Shown here: positions 34,400-40,349 of the stretch, in pieces
Layout: every line of letters begins with the position of its first letter
Position numbering within the stretch: the stretch's first letter is position 1
From: Jiella marina
GTDB taxonomy: Bacteria; Pseudomonadota; Alphaproteobacteria; Rhizobiales; Rhizobiaceae
Direction of reading: 5' to 3'
NCBI RefSeq assembly: GCF_024359545.1
Contig: NZ_JAKQZG010000020.1
Coordinates: 1 to 40,349, forward strand
Length of the DNA: 40,349 nt
Position numbers and translations under genes: made by a program
Notes under the pieces: generated by a model
What the model was told of the DNA's origin: nothing
Databases searched by the model: none
The model's input: only the letters and a program-made list of their open reading frames with translations

Positions 34400-36504
34400 C
34401 AGAAAGGACGCGGCTTTGGATGTCGGCTATCGCCGGATCGCTCGCTATTCACGCGGGGCTCTTCTTCGTCATGGTGACATTCGTCGCGCCCCCGGAAGGC
34501 CCGCGAGAGACCGACACGCGGATCGTGCTGGAAACCGGCGTCACGATCGAAGCGCCGCCTCTCGGCCCGAACGGCAAGGTGGCGCCGCGGCGCGCCGGCG
34601 AACCGCTCGCCCGCCCTGCGGCAGACGTGGTCAAACCAAACTGGCCCGAGACGCCTGTGCCACGCCAACAGGTTGCTGTCCCAGCTAGATTAGCCGATCA
34701 CACCGGGGTCGCAGAGACAGGAAACTCGTCGGTGCCCGTCTCCCGTCGCGATGCCGGAGCGGTTGCGAGCGCCCCCACAGCCGAGAGGCTCCTTCCCGCC
34801 GAACCGTCGACCATCACGGCGCCCACCCCGCCGGCACTGGAACAGCCTCCGGAACCGCAAGTCATCCGAACGGTCGTCGCGGAAATGCCAGTCTCGCCAG
34901 TCGTCACCGATCACTCATCGACCACGAGCCCTGCCACGGCACCGAGCCCAACCGGAGAATTGGCCGATCGAGTGATTCCGCAGCGTCTTTCGGCGGCTGA
35001 GGTGCCCGAGGTCGCAATCTCGGCCTCGTCCGCTGACAGTCCGGTCGCCCCAACCCGGCCAGAACGAGGAAGCGAGGTAGAGACCTGGGTCGCCCGCCAA
35101 GCGCTCGGCCGGCGGGATGCAGCGCAGCCCGTCACCGCGAGAGCCGTCGTTCCTGCCCCGCCGGGTCCTCCGGCGCCTCAATCTCCCGAAACGAGAACGT
35201 CAGCCACCGCCCCCGACAGCCCTCGGCCTGCGGCTGCGAACGCCGTGAGCCCGACCCGAGCCCCCGCAACTGCAACCGGAGAAGCCGCTACGCCGGTTGC
35301 GCCGGGTCGTTCCGCCGGTGTCGAGCCGGGCGCTTCGCCGCGACCTGCCGAATCCCCCTCCGCCTTGGTCGTGCAGGGCGTCGCCGAACGAGAGCGGCCA
35401 AACCAGACCACCGCCTTGCCAGCCCTTCAAAGCGCGCCGACGGAACCCGCTTCGGCAACCGTCGGAAAGGCAATCGTAGCGCTGCCGCAAGACGCTCTTC
35501 CGGTGGCGCCCGATTCCCCAAGCCCCCTTGCGGACAGCAGTCCGGATCGATCCATCGAACCCGCCACAAGCTCGCCCCGGGCGAAGTTCGCGGCGGAAGC
35601 CTCCCCTGCGATCGCGCCGACCGATCCGGAAAGCGTTCCTCTTCAGGCCGGCAGCATCCGGAATGCGGCGATCTCCCCTCGTCCGGCCTCCCCACCACAA
35701 GCCCCTATCGGCGTTGCGCCGCGCCCAGCGCCGCAAGCCTCCAGTTTCGACCCGTTGCCCGAGGCCGATGGCACGGAGATCGCCTCCCGAGGGCCGTCGG
35801 TCCGGCAGCAACCTGTGAGGGTCGATCCCGAGACATCGATCGTCGGCCGAGAGCCCAGCCAACCGGGCGAATCCCTTGCCCGGCTGATTTCCGACTATGA
35901 CGGCGGCGGCTGCTTTGCCGCGCTTTCCACCGCCGAGGCGGATTCCGGTCGCATGCGGATCACGGCGCTTGCCGCAAGCGATGGGAGGCTCACGGATTTC
36001 GCCGATCACCTGCGGCTGCCCGCGGACCAAGCATCGCCCGACACACCCCGCCTCTCGGCGGAACGGGTCGGCGAGGCCCAGTGCCGGGTCCTGTCGTTTC
36101 TCGCCAATGCGCCCGGCTATCCGGCCTATAGCCTCCGGCTTCGCCTCGCGCGTCGACTGGTGGAAAGCGGCACGCATCTCCTCGGACGTGTCGAGGGAAT
36201 TGCGACGGGCGACACGCTCGATGTTCTGCTCGTCGACGACGAAGGCCTCGTGCAGTCGATTTCGGCCTTCATCGAGCGGTCCGGCGAAAAGGCTCAGTTT
36301 GCGGTGCCCGTCACCGTCTCCGGTGAGACGGTGGAGACCGCGCAGATCGTTCTGGCGCTGGCGCTGCCCGATCCGCTCATCCATGGCAATCTGGCCGAAG
36401 GCATGCCGGCGGAACGCTTCTTCGCCGCCCTGGCAGAAGCCCAGGCCGCCAGCGGCATCGAAGCCGAGTTCGCTCTCGACTATTTCATCCTGCAGGCGCG
36501 GTGA
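34396..36504 (+). CDS. Long single-anchor envelope protein, TonB/TolA-like in layout, unassigned C-terminal domain
   Basis: A 702-residue protein that begins with one membrane helix (residues 10-30, SAIAGSLAIHAGLFFVMVTFV). A Pro/Ala/Ser/Thr-rich linker spans about 35-490, long enough to reach across the periplasm. A folded domain covers about 495-702 (ISDYDGGGCFAALS, AQCRVLSFL, LDVLLVDDEGLVQSI, ending LDYFILQAR). Two cysteines in the C-domain may pair. The layout and its place directly after exbB and two exbD genes suggest a TonB- or TolA-like force transducer, but the C-domain is not a TonB domain that I recognise. The ATG at 34396 overlaps the exbD stop codon; the open frame runs upstream to 33784, but that part is a shadow of the ExbD genes. 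Confidence 0.82.
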   Translation: MTERTRLWMSAIAGSLAIHAGLFFVMVTFVAPPEGPRETDTRIVLETGVTIEAPPLGPNGKVAPRRAGEPLARPAADVVKPNWPETPVPRQQVAVPARLADHTGVAETGNSSVPVSRRDAGAVASAPTAERLLPAEPSTITAPTPPALEQPPEPQVIRTVVAEMPVSPVVTDHSSTTSPATAPSPTGELADRVIPQRLSAAEVPEVAISASSADSPVAPTRPERGSEVETWVARQALGRRDAAQPVTARAVVPAPPGPPAPQSPETRTSATAPDSPRPAAANAVSPTRAPATATGEAATPVAPGRSAGVEPGASPRPAESPSALVVQGVAERERPNQTTALPALQSAPTEPASATVGKAIVALPQDALPVAPDSPSPLADSSPDRSIEPATSSPRAKFAAEASPAIAPTDPESVPLQAGSIRNAAISPRPASPPQAPIGVAPRPAPQASSFDPLPEADGTEIASRGPSVRQQPVRVDPETSIVGREPSQPGESLARLISDYDGGGCFAALSTAEADSGRMRITALAASDGRLTDFADHLRLPADQASPDTPRLSAERVGEAQCRVLSFLANAPGYPAYSLRLRLARRLVESGTHLLGRVEGIATGDTLDVLLVDDEGLVQSISAFIERSGEKAQFAVPVTVSGETVETAQIVLALALPDPLIHGNLAEGMPAERFFAALAEAQAASGIEAEFALDYFILQAR

Positions 36505-36529
36505 CGGGCTTCGCCCGGCAACCCGCCCG

Positions 36530-37489
36530 TCAGACGGACCGGCGCGACGACGAGCCAGCCGGCGGCAGGGTCGTAGGCCGTCCGAACAGCCCGCCCGCGG
36601 CCGCGACGGCAAAGCCGAGCAGCATGGCCACGAACGCCCCGAAGGCGGCACCGGAAAGGGTGCCCGCAGCGGTCTCAGCCGTCTCCCGTCTCTCGGCCAT
36701 CGCCGCCTGATAGCGCTCCTGGAACCGCGAAAAGCGCCGCTCGGCTTCGTTGCGCGGCACGCCAGCCGCCGCGGCGATGGATGCCACCGCTGTCGCGCGG
36801 GCCGCGTCATCGGCGTCGGACCCAAGGGCCGCCTCGACATCGGCGAGTGCGGCCGCGCGGTTGCCTGTCGCGACGGGTGCGGCGGCCGTGGTCACGGCAT
36901 CGTCTGCCGCCTCTTCGCCCTCCGCACCACCGGATTCTGCGGCAGCGGGCGCGGCGGCTGGAGCGGGAGCCGCCGCAAACAGCATTTCCACGTCCCGCTG
37001 CAGGCCCTGTGGCAGGCCTTCCTCCGATTGCGGCGCCAGGACCTCCGCAGCGCGCGCCAGATCGTCGATCGACTGGCCAAGGACGCCGAAGGCCCCGCCC
37101 ACCAGGCTCGAAGCACCGCTCGCCAGGAGGTAGACCGCAAAGAGTCCGGCCACGGCCCAGGTCACGACGCCGTGGAGCATGCCGTCGATCTTGTCGGGAA
37201 TGCCGGCAAAGCGCGCTGCCGCATAGGCCCCGGCAAACACGCCGATCAAGACGACGAGCAGGGCCCAGATTCCGGCGACGGAGAGAAGGCTCGCTCCCCC
37301 GGAGGAACTGGCGGTGACCGCCTCGACGCCCGTCAGTCCGATGCCAAGCCCCAGAAGGCCCAGCATGAACTGGATCATCAGCGCCAGGACGGCGCCTGCA
37401 ATGATCGCCCCCCAGGAAATGCGGCGAAGCGTTGCGCCGGCTTTGCCGCCGCGATCGCGACCATGTTCGCTCGTGCGAAGGTCACTCAT
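36530..37489 (-). CDS. Multi-pass membrane protein of the type annotated PhnA-like, paralog 1
   Basis: A 319-residue inner-membrane protein starting at the ATG at 37489 (MSDLRTSEHGRD). Helices lie near residues 28-55 (WGAIIAGAVLALMIQFMLGLLGLGIGL), 68-95, 105-130 and 285-310. The loop of about residues 150-275 is Ala/Glu/Asp-rich. Its closest relative is the next gene upstream. In other rhizobia such proteins are labelled PhnA-like, without evidence for a phosphonate role. Its start is unambiguous, unlike that of paralog 2. It converges on the long envelope protein gene with a 25-base gap; the two genes form a tandem pair with a 94-base spacer. Confidence 0.75.
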   Translation of the reverse strand: MSDLRTSEHGRDRGGKAGATLRRISWGAIIAGAVLALMIQFMLGLLGLGIGLTGVEAVTASSSGGASLLSVAGIWALLVVLIGVFAGAYAAARFAGIPDKIDGMLHGVVTWAVAGLFAVYLLASGASSLVGGAFGVLGQSIDDLARAAEVLAPQSEEGLPQGLQRDVEMLFAAAPAPAAAPAAAESGGAEGEEAADDAVTTAAAPVATGNRAAALADVEAALGSDADDAARATAVASIAAAAGVPRNEAERRFSRFQERYQAAMAERRETAETAAGTLSGAAFGAFVAMLLGFAVAAAGGLFGRPTTLPPAGSSSRRSV

Positions 37490-37583
37490 GCGAAACTCCC
37501 TGTTACAAACGGCGTGTTCCCGCCCGTCTCCGCCGACGACGCATGCGGCACTTGGAATGCAGTCGTTGCACCGGGCATCTCCC

Positions 37584-38471
37584 CTACCGCCTTTCCGCAA
37601 GGGCGATCGGCGCGGGGGCTCGGCCGGCCAGACTTCCGCCCAGCGCCGCCAACAGCCCGCAGGCGAGCGCCGCAAAACTCATGAAGGCGCCCCGTGCCAG
37701 GCCACCCACCTCGACATCGGCCAGACGTCGCGCCCGCCGCAGCGCCCGGTCGTTCGCCTGCTGCCATTCGGTGAGGCGCCGTGCCGCGACCTCTTCGGTC
37801 AGGCCGCTCGCGTTCGCCAGTTCGGCGACAGCGCGCGCGCGCTCCTCGCGGCTTGCCGTTTCGCCGACGCCCCGCAGGATCGCCGCCACGGCCACTTCGC
37901 TCGCCGCCGACTCGGCCAAGCCGATGATTTCAGCCTCGATCTCCGGCAGAATGCCGCTCTCTCCCGGGAGCTCCGTCGCCTGTTCTCCGCTGTGTCGAAC
38001 CTCGGACATGGCCACCAGGGCATTGTCCACGGCGCGGAAGCCCTCGCGGGCGAGCGCCGAACCATTCTGCGTCAGAAGAAAGAGGACGGTGACGACGACG
38101 CTCGAGAAGGTGATGATGCCACACAGGAGCGCATCCTTCCGCCCTTGCGCCCCCGCGAACCGGGCGGCGGCAAAGCTGCCGCAGCCGAGGCCCGCCAGAA
38201 CCGCCATCAGGGCCCAAAGGCCCGAGGTCGAGAGCAAGGGCAGGACGGACGAGGTCTCCTCCCCCGCGGGCCTCGCCGTCACGTCCAGACCGAGTCCCAG
38301 CAAGGACAGCATGAATTCGACCACGAGCGTCAAGAGGACACCGGCCAGGATCGCTTCCCAAGGGATTTCGCGCGGCGATCTCGGCGCCGCGTTCCGGCGA
38401 TATCGCCCGGCGGTCGACAGGGAGCGTTCCCTCGACCTGGTCTTCCGCTCTCTGGTCCTCAATTCGCGCAA
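37584..38471 (-). CDS. Multi-pass membrane protein of the type annotated PhnA-like, paralog 2 (start uncertain)
   Basis: About 295 residues, with the same plan as paralog 1: PWEAILAGVLLTLVVEFMLSLLGLGLDV matches WGAIIAGAVLALMIQFMLGLLGLGIGL, followed by LWALMAVLAGLGCGSFAAARFAG against IWALLVVLIGVFAGAYAAARFAG. The C-terminal helix (GAFMSFAALACGLLAALGG) is also shared. There is no in-frame ATG before the first helix; TTG codons at 38495, 38471 and 38462 are candidates. I chose 38471 because GAGG lies five bases upstream. The frame stays open to 38939, across rpsU on the other strand, but that part is a shadow. Its N-terminus is rich in Arg. Confidence 0.7.
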   Translation of the reverse strand: MRELRTRERKTRSRERSLSTAGRYRRNAAPRSPREIPWEAILAGVLLTLVVEFMLSLLGLGLDVTARPAGEETSSVLPLLSTSGLWALMAVLAGLGCGSFAAARFAGAQGRKDALLCGIITFSSVVVTVLFLLTQNGSALAREGFRAVDNALVAMSEVRHSGEQATELPGESGILPEIEAEIIGLAESAASEVAVAAILRGVGETASREERARAVAELANASGLTEEVAARRLTEWQQANDRALRRARRLADVEVGGLARGAFMSFAALACGLLAALGGSLAGRAPAPIALAERR

Positions 38472-38594
38472 AGGCGCCTCGTCGCTCCAACTCAACCCGG
38501 CTTGCCTAGCGGCAGTTCGGTCGAAAGGCCAGAGCGCCGTCGTCGTAGAGCGAAAGAATTGCGTGAATCGAGCCGGAGATATCTCGACAAAAAC

Positions 38595-38642
38595 CGCGCC
38601 ATCTGCTAACGGGGCGCGATCTTGCGGAGGCTGATGCTCCGC
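38595..38642 (+). promoter_or_regulatory. Hairpins in the rpsU leader
   Basis: Two short inverted repeats precede rpsU: CGCGCC (38595-38600) with GGCGCG (38613-38618), and GCGGAG (38624-38629) with CTCCGC (38637-38642). They could shape the 5' leader of the S21 mRNA. They are short and may be chance in GC-rich DNA. Confidence 0.25.
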
Positions 38643-38699
38643 GAGGAGTATACGGCTGTAAACTTCACGCTCTTCGAAGCTTAGGAAACGGAACACCCC

Positions 38700-38927
38700 G
38701 TGCAGATACTTGTCCGCGACAACAATGTGGATCAGGCGCTTCGGGCGCTCAAGAAGAAGATGCAGCGCGAGGGCATCTTCCGCGAAATGAAGATGCGCAA
38801 TTTTTACGAAAAGCCGTCCGAGAAGCGTGCGCGCGAAAAGGCCGAGGCGGTTCGCCGGGCTCGCAAACTCGCCCGCAAGCGCGCTCAGCGTGAGGGCCTG
38901 GCTGCCGGCGGCCGGGCGGCTCACTGA
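38700..38927 (+). CDS. rpsU: 30S ribosomal protein S21
   Basis: A 75-residue basic protein of the small subunit, which helps base pairing of the Shine-Dalgarno sequence with 16S rRNA. The start [25 protein letters not shown] and the [21 protein letters not shown] stretch are classic S21. The initiation codon is GTG at 38700, with AGGAAACGGA upstream. A strong terminator follows at 39026-39057. The neighbouring TPR lipoprotein gene downstream is a common arrangement in rhizobia. Confidence 0.97.
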   Translation: MQILVRDNNVDQALRALKKKMQREGIFREMKMRNFYEKPSEKRAREKAEAVRRARKLARKRAQREGLAAGGRAAH

Positions 38928-39025
38928 GTCTGTCGCCACCGCCCGGATCAGGGCAAGGCGGTGTCGAGCCGCGTGCTTTCGAGACGTTCGCGACCCGGCG
39001 GGCGATCAGGATTGGACAATCGATG

Positions 39026-39057
39026 AAGCGGCTGCCCGTGACGGCATGCCGCTTTTT
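39026..39057 (+). terminator. Intrinsic terminator after rpsU
   Basis: AAGCGGC (39026-39032) pairs with GCCGCTT (39048-39054), extended inward by TGCC/GGCA across a single bulged T, with a six-base loop, then TTT. It lies 98 bases after the rpsU stop codon and separates it from the lipoprotein gene. Confidence 0.85.
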
Positions 39058-39153
39058 GCTTTGCGAAGCGGGCCGTTTCACATTGTGGCCGTTTGTGCGA
39101 CATAGGCATTCACCCTGATCCACCACAGCAAAGCCGGACGATCCCCCATTATC

Positions 39154-40020
39154 ATGCCGATCTGCGATCGCACCTCACGCTCCGACCTCGTTTCCAGCCG
39201 CCGCGGCAATCTGCGCACCGCAGCATTGCTCGCTGCCGCGCTTCTTGCGATTTCAGGCTGCCAGAGCACTGATATCGCGGCAATCCAGGCGATCGACATC
39301 GATCAGAACCAGGGATCCGAGCAGAACATCGCCTCGCTGACCCAGACGGTGAACGCCAACCCGTCGGATCCGGAAGCCTACAATGTTCGCGGCACGGCCT
39401 ATGGCCGCGCCGGCCAGTACGAGGAAGCGATCGCCGACTTCAATCGCGCGCTCCAACTCGATCCGAACTTCTACCAGGCCTATGCCAACCGGGCCCTGGT
39501 CTATCGGCAGATCAACCAGCCCGCCAAGGCCGTGGCCGACTATACCAAGGCGCTCGGGATCAATCCGCGCTACGATTCGGCCTATATCGGTCGCGGCAAC
39601 GTCTATCGCGTCGCCGGACGCAATCGCGAGGCGCTGGTCGATTACCAGCGGGCGATTGACCTGAATACGTCGGATCCGCGCGCCTTTCACAATCGCGGGC
39701 TGCTCTATCAGCTCGACGGCCAGCACAAGCAGGCGATCGAGGATTTCTCAACAGCGATCTCGCTGCAGTCGACGGCGCCCGAGCCCTATTCCGGCCGCGG
39801 CGTCTCCTATCTCGCGCTTGGCGACGAGGAGAACGCCTTTACCGATTTCAACATGGCGCTGAAGCTCGACGAGGGAAAAGCCGAGTACTGGGTGAACCAG
39901 GCGATCGTCTACGAGCGCCGCGGCGATCCGAAGCGTGCTTTCCGCTCCTACGCCCGTGCCGCCCAGCTCGACCCGAATTACCAGCCCGCCAAGGACGGCA
40001 TGGCCCGCACGCGGGGGTGA
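39154..40020 (+). CDS. TPR-containing lipoprotein
   Basis: A 288-residue protein. The signal peptide ends in a lipobox, LAISGC, with Cys36 as the acylated residue, so it is anchored in a membrane, probably the outer one. About six TPR units fill residues 60-285, each near 34 residues (DPEAYNVRGTAYGRAGQYEEA and following). It is NlpI-like in form, and NlpI regulates peptidoglycan hydrolases in enterobacteria, but that role here is only a suggestion. It lies 226 bases after rpsU, behind a terminator, so probably has its own promoter. The start ATG is at 39154. Confidence 0.9.
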   Translation: MPICDRTSRSDLVSSRRGNLRTAALLAAALLAISGCQSTDIAAIQAIDIDQNQGSEQNIASLTQTVNANPSDPEAYNVRGTAYGRAGQYEEAIADFNRALQLDPNFYQAYANRALVYRQINQPAKAVADYTKALGINPRYDSAYIGRGNVYRVAGRNREALVDYQRAIDLNTSDPRAFHNRGLLYQLDGQHKQAIEDFSTAISLQSTAPEPYSGRGVSYLALGDEENAFTDFNMALKLDEGKAEYWVNQAIVYERRGDPKRAFRSYARAAQLDPNYQPAKDGMARTRG

Positions 40021-40349
40021 GTTGCTGCGGCCTTCAAAGGGTCATATGCGCCCGGTCCGACGCTTCGCGTCCCTCGCACGGGGACGAGAGGACACGAATC
40101 TTCGCAGGATCGCTTCGCAGATACCTGGCGGCGGACTATGGTGGCGTCAAAAAAACCAAATAATTCAGGAATTAACCTCTATGCGCCGTCATCCTCGGGC
40201 CTGTCCCGAGGATCTACCGAGAGACGTTCGTAGGGCTGTCCCTGTGCGGAAGGACATTCGGCGACGATTTTGACGCGGCACCGACAGTAGATCCTCGGGA
40301 CAAGCCCACTGCTGTCCGGTTTAATTTTGTGGACGTGGCGCATGACATT
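40021..40349. other. Terminal 329 bases: no gene seen, contains a repeat
   Basis: No reading frame here looks like a protein. The stretch contains an AT-rich patch (around 40146-40176), which could be a promoter for a gene beyond the window, and the paired-hairpin repeat at 40188-40308. Confidence 0.5.
40188..40308. repeat. Paired-hairpin repeat, family D
   Basis: A GTCATCC head begins a perfect 9-base stem: ATCCTCGGG (40191-40199) with CCCGAGGAT (40205-40213). An inverted copy of the same core, GTAGATCCTCGGGACAAGCCC, lies at 40287-40307 and matches the first with one difference. Between them are about 70 unrelated bases. This two-hairpin inverted layout matches the elements at 5569, 12824, 14701 and 19620. 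Confidence 0.8.

Noticed and set aside
32835-36504. Tol-Pal operon
   Set aside because: One ExbB and two ExbD-type genes are present, but no tolB, pal or ybgF-type gene is nearby, and the long protein's C-terminus is not TolA-like as far as I can tell.
38472-38939. An upstream extension of membrane paralog 2 across rpsU
   Set aside because: It is antisense to rpsU, which is certain, and lacks similarity to paralog 1 before the first helix.
1-40349. tRNA or rRNA genes, insertion sequences, integrases, prophage
   Set aside because: I saw no cloverleaf-like sequence with a T-loop motif in the gaps, no rRNA stretches, and no transposase or integrase motifs.

Overview
The window is a chromosomal segment of a high-GC alphaproteobacterium, almost certainly of the order Hyphomicrobiales (Rhizobiales). 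The evidence is gcrA divergent from argD-argF-hslO, the order dnaB-alr-(lysE)-radA-cvpA-purF-SDR, hrcA-grpE divergent from rph-rdgB-hemW, and rpsU followed by a TPR lipoprotein gene. A family such as Aurantimonadaceae is possible but not proven. I see no rRNA, tRNA, CRISPR array, phage or insertion sequence.

Layout. 1-3657: hslO, argF and argD (minus), then a 400-base divergent control region. 3658-5505: gcrA, a clear intrinsic terminator, and a lone phnM. 5768-14478: mostly minus-strand housekeeping genes (SDR, purF, cvpA, radA, lysE-type exporter, alr, dnaB), plus one small plus-strand secreted-protein gene. 14784-19543: grpE and hrcA (minus), then rph-rdgB-hemW (plus), which overlap by 1 and 4 bases. 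19838-22164: a small membrane protein, an S49 peptidase, a tRNA1-type methyltransferase and a DUF2007 protein (all minus). 22404-26949: a long-chain polyprenyl diphosphate synthase, a large TPR protein, ispE and moaB. 26953-29412: a membrane-anchored peptidoglycan hydrolase that joins an M23 endopeptidase to a lytic-transglycosylase-like domain. 36530-38471: two adjacent paralogous membrane proteins. 38700-40020: rpsU, a terminator and a TPR lipoprotein.

The least ordinary part is 29526-36504. A secreted caspase-like peptidase (His120/Cys171) with a peptidoglycan-binding-like region and a DUF1036 exported protein are transcribed to the left. A tight six-gene plus-strand operon diverges from them: two exported proteins of unknown function, one ExbB/TolQ-type motor protein, two ExbD-type proteins, and a 702-residue protein with one N-terminal membrane helix, a very long Pro/Ala-rich linker and an unassigned C-terminal domain. 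The second ExbD has Asn where the first has the proton-carrying Asp. I infer a proton-motive-force-driven envelope machine, perhaps working with the caspase-like protein and the neighbouring peptidoglycan hydrolase. This has not been shown.

Four intergenic gaps, and two copies of one of the families, hold elements built from two small hairpins in inverted orientation, often starting GTCATCC (5569-5718, 12824-12930, 14701-14773, 19620-19772, 40188-40308). They resemble REP/BIME elements. The gcrA upstream region holds four GANTC methylation sites and a perfect 9-base dyad.
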